Source of the DNA: Parasponia andersonii
Taxonomy: Eukaryota > Streptophyta > Magnoliopsida > Rosales > Cannabaceae
Direction of reading: 5' to 3'
Assembly (NCBI GenBank): GCA_002914805.1
Contig: JXTB01000016.1
Span: 1,800,366 to 1,864,365 of the forward strand
DNA length: 64,000 bases
Part shown: positions 11,154-22,989 of the stretch, one piece after another
Numbering within the stretch: the first letter of the stretch is position 1
Layout of the letters: each line of letters starts with the position of its first letter
Made by a program: the position numbers and the translations under genes
The notes under the pieces: model-generated
What the model was told of the DNA's origin: nothing
Database searches by the model: none
The model's input: the letters and a program-made list of their open reading frames with translations, nothing else

Positions 11154-12547
11154 TGTTAAGTAATTCTATATTTAACTTTAACATCTTTTCAAGCTTAAGA
11201 ATTGCTCGTCATTGGGTGAAGAATTCCAACTTTTCAAGTGAAACCGAGATTAAATCAAGGCAATTTTGATCAATTATGAGCGAAGACGGATAAACAACAC
11301 CTCAACAGTGTATAGCAGTACCAATATTGTGGAAAAATTAAGCGTTGCAGTGCCAAAATTGGATTTGGCACTGCAACACCATATCTTCTAGAGAGTTAGT
11401 GCCACAACGCCACCTCATGGTGCCACGGCACCATGCGCATATATAGTGCGGCATCGCAGCACTGTCTTTTGGGAATTATGGTACCCTAGCACCACTCCTC
11501 AATCATCAGTGGTGCCCAACACCAAAAAGTGCAGAACAGTTTGCTGAATTCCTGGATCATGACCTGTTGCCTTTATATTTAACTTTTCTTGAGCTCATCT
11601 GAAGTGAGCAAAAAAACCCTAGTAGACAAAGGGTTTTGAGAGCTATTCCAAGGAGAAAACAACACCAAGAAGGAGAATCCAAGAGGAGAAAACCAGATTG
11701 GGAAAGCTTTAAAGAGTTTTTTTTCCTCTTCATTTTGTTTAATTCTTCTATTTTCTGTAATGAATGTGTATTAATTCCATTATTATAATTATATTTCTCT
11801 TTGTACGACTATGAACTAAACTCCATTTCTAGGAATGTAATCATGCCTCTAATGTAATCCTATTACTTTATTTTCCTCATTTGTTCTTGATATCCATTAA
11901 TGAGTTAATTGTTCTACCTTATACTTATTGTATCAATTTACTTGGCCACTAAATAGAATTGTTGAGTGAAACCTCTATGAACTTGAGAATGAGAATTTAG
12001 GTTTGGACATAGGTTGGACAACCTAAAATTACCTAGTGTAGGGTGAATTTACATAGAATAGGAATATACTTATGTGACTCGTGCAACCTTTGTATGAGAA
12101 TTACCAAGCTTAATGAAGCTAATCAATTTATGTTAGGAGTAACATATTATCTTATTTAGATATTTTCACTTATGTCTTGGAAAGGAGTTTGTGAATACTA
12201 TTGAATTCTCGGTTATTAACTCTAAATGGTTGATTGAATGGTGAGGAAAACTAGTAATTGTAGGAGTTAGAGAGTAGATTGCTTTCTTAGGCTCTTTATC
12301 GTTGTTATTAAAACTATCTTTGGTCGCTTAGTTTTGATTTTTATTACTGTCTTTTACATTGAATTTACATTTTGATTTTTGCTCAAAACAACTATTTATT
12401 GTCGTTTGAATAAATCAACAACTAGTTATGGTTAGTATTTAGCATTTGTGAATCGTGCACTCCTCATGGGATTGACACTCTTTTACCATTTATATTACTT
12501 GTTGTAACCCGTATACTTACAGTTTGTGTGTTAGAAATAACCTAACA
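11154..12547 (+). mobile_element. solo Gypsy-type LTR nested in the Copia element
   Basis: The segment starts TGTTAAG and ends CCTAACA, an inverted terminal pair. It interrupts the Copia reading frame just after the FDSNTIL-like motif. The flanking five bases are ATGTT on the left and ATATT on the right, a target duplication with one change. Its middle is rich in GCACTGCAACACC-like words and it ends in a GATTGACACTC/TATACTTACAG context, as in plant Gypsy LTRs. No internal region is present, so it is a solo LTR left by LTR-LTR recombination. Confidence 0.7.
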
Positions 12548-13870
12548 ATATTTATTAATGAAGAAGACTACTATCTTTCATGATGACTTTCTTGTGTTTC
12601 TTGTTAAGAATGACCCATAGATTTATGTGGAAGTTTTGAGTTCAATTAGTACTCCTCTACAAGCGGTCAATAGCGGGATATATTATATCATATCTAATTA
12701 TAGTTGGATATTGGTTGACTTGCTTTTCTAGATATGGAATCCATTAGATTCAATTGATTTAAAATTTTATGGGTCTATTGATAAGCATAAATAAAAATTA
12801 GTAGTTATGGGCTATAATAAATAAAAAGAAAGATATTAATCATTATAATACATTTTCTCTTGTTATAAGGACATTTTCAATTAGAGTTAGATTACATTAG
12901 CTTCTACTCATGACTTTTTAGTCCACCAAATGGACATGAATATAAAATTTCTTAATGAAAAACTTGGAGGAGGAAATTTATATGGATGAACCAGAGAGTT
13001 GTGTTTCTGAGGATAATAAGCAAGGTAAGTAAGCTATTTAGATCTTTAAATAGCTTGAATAAAGCATTGATGCAATGGAATGAGAAATTTGAGGAAGTGT
13101 TAGTTTCTAATACTTATCTGATTAATGAGGTAGATAAATATGCTTGTTGCAAGTCTTATTATGTTAACACTTATTATGGTTATATGCCTAATATATGGAT
13201 GTCTAAATTATTGGTTACCTAATGTATTTAATGAATTGTATAAGACTTGACATTATATATGCAGTAGTAGATTGAGTAGATATACTCAATGTCATAGCTA
13301 GGACTATTGTCTTGCTTTGGAGAAACTTGTAAAATATTTGAGAGATATCATTGATTATAGATTGAAAATTAAATAAAACTCCATCTATTGTGGAGTGGTA
13401 CACTAATAAAAAAAAGATATATGATCTAGATGAGATAAGCTTGACTATTGGTGTTATACATATACCTTGGTCGAGATGTGAATATCTTAGAAATATTCCA
13501 AGCAATATTGTGTTTCTTGGTCTACCATGGAGTCCGAGTTGATTGTCTTAGAATAGGCATAAATATTTTGAGGATAAATCGTTGATATACCTTCTGTCAA
13601 AATTTTCCATTAATACATATGTCCATTTTTCATGCTTTAGACATAGTCATTGTCAGGCTATGATTACTATATTGAAGAGCAAAATTCATTATAGGAAAAG
13701 TTAGACAACATAATTAAGTTGCTACTGAATCTAAAGTTATGGTGACTCTATATTATATGAGGTTAGAAATAATTTGGCCAATCTTTTGACAAAAGAGCTA
13801 AATAAGGGGTTAGTGGTGGTTACGTCGAGAGAATGTGACTAATGTCTGGGAACAAAAGATAAGAGTGATA
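12548..13870 (+). pseudogene. Copia reverse transcriptase and RNase H remnants
   Basis: Pieces readable in different frames include WNEKFEEVLVSNTYLINEVD near 13075 (reverse transcriptase), STMESELIVLE near 13523 (RNase H, cf. STMESEFIAL) and NLANLLTKELNKGL near 13775 (cf. NLADPLTKGL at the end of Copia pol). The order matches Copia. Every piece is shifted or stopped, so the enzyme is dead. Confidence 0.75.
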
Positions 13871-13926
13871 GTGATACCTCCATGAAAATATAGTTATCTT
13901 GTGCTTAGGTTCTTTTGAGTTTACTT

Positions 13927-15523
13927 TGTTATGCCTATTTTTATTATAAATTGTGTTATTTTGATGTTTTGATGTTTGAAGCCAAGGAAGAATGATTTGT
14001 GAGAGTGTTTCAACCAAAAACAGTGTGAAAAAGTAGCAAAAGAGCCATTAAAGCAAATGAGTTATCAACCAAAAATTTGAGCATTCGACTAGAGGCTGAA
14101 AACGAGCGAAACAGGCTGTTGGACCCATGGCTTAGCACTGCAGTGCTATCCATTGACACCGCAACACCGTTTCAGTCAACAAGGGTGGCATCACAGCACT
14201 ACCAGGACCAGATTTTAGGTGCTATGTTACTAGCCAGTGACGATGCGTCACCAGCCCTATTTTCTAGGCAGCTAATGCTTGGCACTGTAGTGTCATTTTG
14301 AGGCTACAACGCCACAGCATATAAGGCTCTACACGTTTATGCCAGAATTGAGTTTAGAACTATGTAAATGGCATATTTTCAGCCTTTGATCAAATAGGAA
14401 TAGATGGCTAAGATGCATGGATGATTGGAGCCCTTTATAGTACCATTTTGGCTTCTAAACCTAAGGTATGTAGAGTACGAGAGAGAGAGAGAGAGATGGA
14501 TACAGCCATGGAGGAAAAAGAAGCTCTAGTTTATAGTTCTAATATCTTATTTTGGTATCTCATCCATAAACACCAACATCTTTTCTTTTCTTTTCAGTTT
14601 GTAGCTAGATTTTCCTTGTATTTTTTATTTAGAGAGTAATTTTGTTAAGTGTAAATCTTTGAGGGGAAATTCAAGAGGGTAAGAACCAAGTTTGGAGAAG
14701 GAGTTTGACAATCTCCACAAACACTTTCAAATTTTCTAAGAGGGAATTTATAACTTTTTTCTTTTTGATTTTGTATCTTTTGAATTTATTAGATGATAAT
14801 ATTATTGTTCTCAATCAATATTATGAACTAAATATTTCTTTATCTAGTTTTACTTTGTGAATTAACCTAGTATATTGCCTATGATTGTTTCTTTTTTTAG
14901 CATGTTAATTGTCTAATTGAATTAGTTTCTCAATCTTGTGCCTAATGCTTTCAGTTGCTTGATCACCAACTTAAATGAACCTTGGAAGTATGTGATAGAT
15001 TGGAAATGAAATCGTATATTTAGCTATAGATAGAGAAATATACATTTAGATGAGATAGAAATATACTTATCTAATATGTATAAACAATATGGGTGTCTGT
15101 TCTTAATGATTTTATTCTAAGTTTAGCTATCATGAGAACATAATGAACTAGGTTAGATGGAAATTATAGTATAACAACGGAAGAAGCTTGCAATTAATTT
15201 AACTTACTGGTTAATAATTAATTGGTTAAACCAATTATCGAGAAAGTGAAATAACATGTCAAGAGAATGTTTAGGGAATTAGTAGCTTTATATTTTATGC
15301 ATTTGCATGAAAGTTTAGTTTTCTTTATTTTATTTCTTTAAAAATCAAATTACATTTGTTTGGATAAAGTTAGGTTGGAGATAATTTTAATACTTAGCAT
15401 TAAATTAGAAATCAATCTCTATAGGTTCGACACTCTAAACTCCTAAATTTATATTACTTATGAATTTATGCACTTGTACAGGAGTGTGCGAGTTTAATTT
15501 AGACTTATACATTCTGACCAACA
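13927..15523 (+). mobile_element. second nested Gypsy-type LTR
   Basis: It begins near TGTTATGCC and ends GACCAACA. It splits the Copia 3' spacer: pol ends upstream, and the spacer resumes at 15524. Its GCACTGCAGTGC-rich part near 14130-14290 resembles the solo LTR at 11154-12547, and the 3' end has the GGTTCGACACTC context of Gypsy LTRs. The start is uncertain by some tens of bases and no target duplication was found. A GA microsatellite lies at about 14480-14496. Confidence 0.55.
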
Positions 15524-16145
15524 GATGGTAACCTCACTTATGTAATTAGAAATCCTATGAACTAGGTTCATAGAGGTAAGAATAAGTTGCTTATTATCCT
15601 GTAGCATTATCGACTACATTTATACATTTAATAATGAGGCATCCTTTCCTATGACAAGATAATGCCTCTTGCAGTGATTAAGGTTGAGCTATTTTACTAT
15701 TAGTAAAATCCATGGCTCTATTATTGAGGTGGTGTGTAGATACTACAGTACACACTTGATGGAGTGTTCACCTATATGACTGTAGAATTGAGGCCTATTC
15801 CTATGAAAGTTTAGGTAGATATCTCTAGAGCACTCATGAATTCCAAGAGGTGTTGGGACTTTAACATGCCAAACCACAGATAACGATGAGTTTTTAAGTT
15901 CAATACGGATGTTAGTCCTCTGTTTTCACACCAAAGGTGCTTTAGTTTATAGAAATTTTTTAGTTTCACCAAGTACCTGTAGCTCATAATTAGTTATCCT
16001 ACGATTGGTTCATAGCTTAGAAAGTACCAATACTTAGGTGTTGAACTTTCTATTGTCTCTAGCAAATTAGTTAAGAATATTTTGGAATTTGTGGAAGGAT
16101 TGTTGTATATTTTACTATAAATTCCAAACTATATAAATATGGAAG

Positions 16146-16869
16146 TGTCTTACTTCTATTAAATTCTATTTTAATATTTATCATATATATATATATATAT
16201 ATATTGACTAGAAATAAAAAAAAGTAAAACATCATAAATATTCTAGTTTTTAGCGAGAAACTTCTTTATTAATATTCATATTTTATATATTAGGTATACA
16301 TTACTCTTTTCATTGGTCATGTGATGATAGGGACTTATCCTATTATAATTTTACCACCGTATGTTAGTTACATATCCGACCAAAAGTGGTTTTCTTTTAG
16401 ATCGTCTTCATTCCTTATTAATATAAGTAATAGGCCTTTGGCTATAACATATGAAAAATAACAAAGATATCAGAAAAGAGTGAAATATAGAGTAAGGGGT
16501 CAATTGATAATAGTATAAATAAAAGAGATAAAAAGTAAGTAATAAAAAAAGAGTGTGTATGTCGTGAGTCTGCCAATTACTAGAAATACTATTCTATTAT
16601 ATCATTGTCCATCACTCATCTTTAAGAGTGCACTCTTAGTCGAGTTTGGTCGTTGTATCCTGGAGGGAGGACCACTGTAAAGCCTATTTTACACCCAGAT
16701 ATTATCTTAGAGAGGCGGAATCTTTCCTTACGGATAGTGTTCATCACGCCTTGACCACCGTTCATATATATATGTTTGTTATATGTGCAAATCTTATTAG
16801 CAGTGGTATATGCATATTATTATTTTCAAGACTCGTTGCAATGTCTATATTTCTTAAATAAATCTAACA
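16146..16869 (+). repeat. 3' LTR of the decayed Copia element
   Basis: Direct partner of 8613-9313 in the same orientation, preceded by the weak purine-rich tract ATATGGAAG. The two LTRs differ at many positions, which points to an old insertion. Confidence 0.8.
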
Positions 16870-17125
16870 ATTTATGGCAAAAAAAAAAAACTCTATAAAG
16901 CTAACATATGTTGGCCAATTTCTATTTGAAACCAACTGGTTTTTGGCAAATCGCAAACCAAACTGAACCAATCAGTTTGCTAGTTTTCAATCTGTCAGCA
17001 ATCGCAAATGAGCTACAACTGCGGATTGGTCTAGATTGGTTTAATGTGGTCAGTTTTCGCAGTTTGGTAATTATTTTGAATACGGTGTATTATCTTATAA
17101 GGTCTCAAATTATTAGCATTATAAG

Positions 17126-18116
17126 TGTTGTGAGTGAATTTTATTGCTAAGTATAAGACCTAAGGGGAGAAGGAACCCGAGCCCAAAGAAGGATAAAAGA
17201 ATGAGATCTTGGGAACAGCATGGCCTCGAGAATCAAGAGGCTATGATCGAGAGGCTTCTTGATCAATAGGTTGGGGTCAAGAGGCCACAACCAAGAAGCC
17301 TCTTGATCAAGAGGCTACGGTCAAGAGGCTGCCACCAACAGGCTTCTTAATCAAGGGGCCACGATCAAAAGGCTGCGACTAAAAGGCTGTAACCAAGAGG
17401 CCTCGACCAAGAGGCCATGATCAAGAGCTTTTGAGGCCTCTCGACTAAGAGGATAGCTCGATCTCGAAGGCAAGACACCTAGACATCTCGATGCACCTCA
17501 AAATTTATAAATTTTTCGAAAACTAATTCGGGCTATCAGTAGCCCTTGACCACTCTGAATCCCATAAAGTATAGGTTATGTTTACACTCACTCTACCAAC
17601 AACCCTCGACCTAAGGTGTGGGAATATGAGAATTTGTTGGTGATCAAAGTACCACGGCCGTATAGGTTGCCTTATTAAATGCACAAGGATCAAGAGTTAG
17701 GAGGGCACACACTCCCTTCCCGTAACAATCTAATAGTGCATGTGCTCTCAAAGTCGCCAATATAAAGGTGTCAATCACCATGCCAGGGAAGACAGAAGGT
17801 CGAAACTCTTTCCTAGTCTCTCCTCATTTATATTTCTCTCATTAATAGTTCTCTGCCAAAGACTATTTCTCACAAAAACTCCAATTGCTAACTTAAGCTT
17901 CGGAGATTATTTGGCAGGTACCACACAGGTGCTTAGCATCCCCTTCCCCCCATTGCAACCTCGGGACTCCGAGACCAAGAGAGAAGGTAACTTCACGCTC
18001 CAAGGTTCGAACCAAGCCTGAGGAGAGGGAGTTTTGGTCTAGTTTTCAATAACAACTGGTAACAAGTTTTGATCCCACACTCTTTTATAGTGTCGGGACA
18101 AAATTTTGCACCAACA
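17126..18116 (+). mobile_element. Gypsy-type LTR carrying a minisatellite
   Basis: The segment begins TGTTGTGAG and ends CACCAACA. The last 250 bases contain CTTCGGAG, TTTGGCAGGTACCACAC and CGGGACTCCGAGACC, a pattern I associate with the R-U5 part of plant Gypsy LTRs. No internal gag-pol is next to it, so it is a solo LTR or part of a non-autonomous element. Flanks ATAAG (left) and AATAAA (right) only match with a one-base offset, so the target duplication is not established. Confidence 0.55.
17205..17455. repeat. degenerate minisatellite built on CAAGAGGC
   Basis: Around fifteen imperfect copies of a short word (variants of ATCAAGAGGCTAC, ACCAAGAGGCC) recur with irregular 12-24 base spacing. 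The block is much more GC-rich than its surroundings and lies inside the LTR at 17126-18116. Confidence 0.85.
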
Positions 18117-18253
18117 ATAAACTCTTTATAATTTTAGGAGTTTATATATGGATTCGGGTGTAGTCCCATTTAGGGACTAGTTTTGTTACGTATTTTTGTC
18201 AATTCAGAACATATTTCTCAAATATGAACTAGAAAATATACGTTCAAAATTAG

Positions 18254-18256
<3 letters not shown>

Positions 18257-18294
<38 letters not shown>
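18257..18294. repeat. TA microsatellite
   Basis: A run of 19 TA units, followed by a second TA run at about 18320-18339. Confidence 0.95.
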
Positions 18295-18296
<2 letters not shown>

Positions 18297-18339
18297 CAGA
18301 TCGATTCCGAAGCGAATCGTGTATATATATATATATATT

Positions 18340-21300
18340 GTTAAACTTCTATGTCATGTCTCTTCATACTTGATTGAAGTCTGATAAATAACAAAACAAA
18401 ATAAATTGCTTGGGCATAATATGGGTGGAGGAGACATAGGGAAGGCTTTCGCTACGCAAGAACTTTTATATTAGCACCAGGAAACTTAAATTAATGCATA
18501 TTTGACCAAATAGAACAACCTAACCCCATTTCTTGGTTGTGGACTTGCCACGTGAATCCTCGTTAACTTTACTCCCATGTTGGTGGGAATTTAATCTTTG
18601 GTTCCATATTAAAAATCACCCTTGCATAGTTATGCATTAAACAAATTTTACTGTTATTAACTAATAATTGGCCTTAAGTCTAATTTGTAATATTTTTTTG
18701 CCTTTTGCGTAGTGACTGTTGGGTGTTGCTTTCTTTATTTGTTTTAGTTATGTTTTTTTAAGGCAATGCTACTCATTATCAAGAAATACGTTTCGGCAGT
18801 GTATTCAAATATCCGGGTCACCCTTCCATTTCTCACCATCACATTCACTCCCGTAAAAAATTTAATTTTTTTTAAAAAATAAGTAGTAAAAACATAATGT
18901 GTGTAGTATGAGCACAAAATAAATTGGGAAATCATATTGGTATTAATATTATGTATAGTTTATATAGACTCTTCTCAAATTCAAATTCTTCGCGTTATTA
19001 TATTAAAAGAAGAAAAACAATAAACTACATTTATCAATTTATCAGCTTAGATACATTTTAAATATTTCTAAAATATGAACATATTTTTGTTATTTCTGAA
19101 AATATGATTACAAAAGGAATATTAGCTTGTACGAAAGCTTTTTTTTTTTTCCCTCGCTCAATCTCAAGCCAAAAACTCGTAAGCACATGATGATTCTCTT
19201 TGTTTCTACTTCGGAAGTATTATAGACTCTCCTGACTTCAGTCACAATTACAGAGACACCTCTTTAACTAAAAATATTTACATTAATACCATTAATTTGT
19301 TTATATATATACTAATTAAATTTGATTACAATTTACTTTGACAATTAAAATTTCATTGAATCACAAATTATTTCTATTATAACAATAGTTGATTACATAG
19401 ATTAAAACAGAACATAACTAAGGGGTGCAAATATTAATTTTTCAATATTTTTTTCGATCCCAAGAAGATTCATTTTAATTATTTTTGTTTTATGAGTGGC
19501 AATGGAGTTAATTTTTGAGAAATTATACAAAATTATTTTTTTAAAACATTATTTCTGCATGTTTGTTTTTTTAGGTAAATGGTTAAATACATCAATTTTT
19601 ACGCGGAGCATATTAATTTTTAGACTGACTAAATCAGTTTATATACTAGATATATCAACCATTATATTTAGTAATTTAGCCATAAAACTACAACTGGATG
19701 CTTATCATAATTAACGATCAAAATCGGCCACTTTGCTAATTAATTTTCCTTTACTATTTTGAAGAATGTAAAACTACCACCCAATGACTGCAAGACACCT
19801 ATCCAGTATCAGGCTACATTTTTAACACCAACAACTCCAAGAGTGCCACGTGTACATGATCATAATTGCCTGATTTAAAATAATTAACGACGAATGGAGT
19901 GCAGTCACGTGTACAAGCAGCCATGATTGCAAGATTCATTATGGGCGGTTAATCTCAGTTGATGGGATTTAACTACCGACAACTGAGAAAATGAGAATAA
20001 AAATATTCAGGAGAAATTTATATTGACCACACTTTACTAGTCTTCTAGTCTAAGAATCTAGGTGTTCATCATTAGCACCTCGGCTTATAAAACCCAAAGA
20101 GTTGCTATATAAAGCTCCCGGGAGTATTTATGGAGAGAGGAGGTGAGAGCGTAAGAAATAAAAGAATTTTTAAGAGTGATTTTAATCGAACAGTGGTTAC
20201 TATTAGGCTTCATAATAAGTTATTGCTTCACTTGATTAATTTTTTATTTTTTTTGAAAAGTAAAACAATTTCATTAACTTCATATAAGGTTATAATAGTC
20301 AATCGAAATATATATAATTTCTTATAATGAGAATCAGGAAATTGATTCAAAAATTTGAAGATAAAAACATCTTTATAGATCTCGAAGTACTGGTGATTTA
20401 TGACAGTAATTTTGGAAAAAATCTTTAAAATTAAACTAGAGTACTTCAATGACTTTTTTAGATTCTTCTCAATCTAAATTAACAACTCTATTGATTCACT
20501 AGAAGAAATTCTAACAGCTCTGATTTGTTATAGTAATTACCTTTCTAGATCTAAATCAAAATTGATACAGATCTAGGGGACAACGACATAAAAACTAAAA
20601 AATAAACTAGAAATAAGACAAACCACTAGAGATCTAAATCTGGGTATACTAAGCCCAAATAAGATCTAGATCTAGGTTAGAACCTATCCTCCTAAAAAAG
20701 AGAATTATTGGACAAAAAAAAACTAAAAACAAATAAAGAAAAATAAAAAACCCCATACCGGAGAGAGGAAATGACCCTCTCCCCAGTAAGGAGAGGCACC
20801 TATGGAAGAGAGAGCTAGAGCTTGGTCTTACATCTGCTACAAAGGAGAGATGAGGGGGAACTGATGTGGAGAAGAGGAGAAGAGCAAGTTAGAGCTCTTC
20901 TCTCTACTTGAATTATTACTTGAATTATTACTATCTCTTAGTCATCTTTATTATTTTTTTCAATGTTATTTAGATATATTATTCATATTTTTAGCAATAT
21001 ATCCATTTTTTCACCTAAGCACTTGTTACTCCTGCCTAAAACACTTCAGTAGAAACTGATATTCATTTGGTATTGTCTTTGTGTTATTGATATTAATTAT
21101 TGCGCCATCTTCACCTGACACTCCAGCCAAAACCCCACATCCGGCTTGATTTACACTTATTATTTATCTGAAATGTACTATTTTACCACCTGAATGGATG
21201 GCTTAGCCATCTAATGCTTGGTTTTATTGCTTGCTCAAGATTCATACTTATTATTCAATTGAGCATCCAACCCGCATAAGGCTAGATCCCGTTTTATACT

Positions 21301-21718
21301 AATTTGCTTAATGTGATAATGTAGAACTTACCTATTTACACACCTCATACGACTTATTAAGATGTATCTCATTCACCTAGGCTAAATCACGTTTCATACA
21401 AGTTCCTGTAATATGATCTATGGGAACTTACTTGGCCCCGCTTCTAACACAACAGCTGACAAGTCTACCAAACGAGGTTCTAACCCCTAATCAATCCAGG
21501 TATTATGTATTGCACACTGAGTAAATATTTGTAGAGTATATAAATCCAAGTATATTTTTACGTTGTACATATATATTTATAGAGAGATTTACATCAAATA
21601 GGACTACTAGTTGTCCTTCGGTGACAAAAAGTTGTATCCGAATAGTTTTATCCAAAAAAAAAAAAGAAAAAAAGTCTTTATTGTCATGTCACTTTGTCCC
21701 ATACTTTTTTTTTGGGAT
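18340..21718. other. gene-free AT-rich stretch
   Basis: No frame longer than 75 codons and no recognisable domain on either strand. Three CACGTG boxes (18549, 19847, 19906) and one TATA box (20106) occur. From 20450 to 20900 there are many AGATCTAG-type words that could belong to an old transposon leader, but I could not assign it. Confidence 0.5.
19847..20113 (+). promoter_or_regulatory. promoter-like block: two G-boxes and a TATA box without a gene
   Basis: CACGTGTAC occurs twice (19847 and 19906), the core of ABRE/G-box elements bound by bZIP and bHLH factors. TATATAAA follows at 20106, in a GC-richer context. Only short frames (65 codons at most) follow. It may be the promoter of a lost gene, of a non-coding RNA, or chance. 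Confidence 0.3.
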
Positions 21719-21723
21719 AAAAT
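21719..21723. other. left target-site duplication (AAAAT) of the Copia element
   Basis: AAAAT directly precedes the LTR at 21724 and recurs directly after the outer LTR at 31913-31917. Five bases is the Copia/Gypsy integrase length. The word is A-rich, so a chance match has to be considered. Confidence 0.65.
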
Positions 21724-22384
21724 TGTTAGCCAAAAAATTTATTCAACATGTAAATGAACAAAAAAGAATTAGAATTTCAATATAATAACAAAATAACAAT
21801 AACAATATCAAACAATAGGGCACTCAAATTATAAGGAGGAACCGAGACTTGTATATCACACAATCCCTTTAAAACAAATTCGCCTACTCTAGGTCAGTGC
21901 TTGAGGTCGTTAGGTGTCTGTCTCCCAAAATACAACGGTTGATGAGTGATGTTTGTCATACCACAAGCGCTACTCTAGCGAACTAAAAGAAAATGCCCAA
22001 ACTCTACCACACTGAGGCCTATACTTTAGAGAACTTTGAGAAGAGAGGAAAGACAATAGAAAGAGAAAGATTTTTTCTGAACGTGTCTTCCTAAAGGAAA
22101 GAAAAATCAATTTATAGGCTTCATATGGGAGCTGTTACAAATTTGGAATTAACCAAGATTTAATTCCAAATAAAACGTTTTACACAAAATGTTTAAGCAT
22201 TTAGAAATTGATCAGTTTTCTAAATAATTTTGATCTAAATTAGATTAAATTTTGTAACTCTCCAAAAATATTTAAAACTGACCTATTTCCTTAAACAAAT
22301 TTAATCTATACTAGATTAAATTTTGTAACTCCAAAATAAATTTGGCAGTTCCAAACCAGTTCTGACAGTTTTATTTTTCCAACA
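21724..22384 (-). repeat. 3' LTR of the inverted-duplication Copia element
   Basis: On the minus strand it runs from TGTTGGAAAA to GGCTAACA. It aligns over its whole length with 31274-31912, with roughly one difference per eight to ten bases by eye. A TATA-like CTATAAATTG at about 22110-22120 (minus strand) and the following CT-rich leader fit a U3/R boundary. Confidence 0.85.
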
Positions 22385-22398
22385 ATCCCTCATATGAA
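22385..22398 (-). other. polypurine tract
   Basis: On the minus strand ATATGAGGGAT lies directly before the 3' LTR start TGTTGG, where plus-strand DNA synthesis is primed in LTR retrotransposons. Confidence 0.55.
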
Positions 22399-22989
22399 TG
22401 AAATTGACAGAGTAGATAAAAGGATGCTTTTGATTTGGTGATAAAGTTCAATAGTCGAAACCTATATAGGATAGATAGGTATTTACCTTTGAACCTTCCT
22501 TTATGAAAGTACATTTCCTTTACTAATTGATCAGTAGACACGATATCCTTGAACTATTTTTTAATTCATGTAAACGATAACATACCTGATATAAATATCA
22601 ATCCTGACATTATTCAGTTCTTAATATCATGTTCGTTTTGGCTATGAACATACGCCTGGTTCTGTGAGAGTTTGTAAGGAATTGAGTCCAACACAATTTC
22701 TTTTCAAAGTAGCCCATCTTTTTTCTTATATAGGTGATGTCTTAATTAAGAGTAACCTGCATTATTCCGCTCGGATTTTCGTCACATAAGAATCATTAAA
22801 AGTATAGCTTATCCTTCACCTTAAGGGTATCACTCTTTCATCATAGGAGTGGACAGGATTGTTACCTCCACAGTGATCTAATTAAATCTTTACAATTAGA
22901 TTATCCTTTTGAACCTAGATCTTGGGATCTCTAGTTAACTAGGTTGGATTTCTATTATATCAACTTACGATTTCATGGGCTTTAGTCCC

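Larger units (their letters stand above)
8613..16869 (+). mobile_element. decayed Copia retrotransposon containing two nested Gypsy-type LTRs
   Basis: Two direct repeats of about 0.7 kb flank the element (8613-9313 and 16146-16869), and between them the plus strand holds pieces of gag, integrase, reverse transcriptase and RNase H in Copia order. Subtracting the two nested LTRs (11154-12547 and about 13927-15523) leaves roughly 5.3 kb, a normal Copia length. All coding parts are broken by stops and frameshifts. No target duplication was recognised and the primer site after the 5' LTR is not recognisable. This is an old, dead copy. Confidence 0.8.

Noticed and set aside
16880..17080. Possible non-autonomous transposon with repeated AACCA/TTGGT words
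   Set aside because: Repeated words are visible, but no terminal repeats or target duplication were found.
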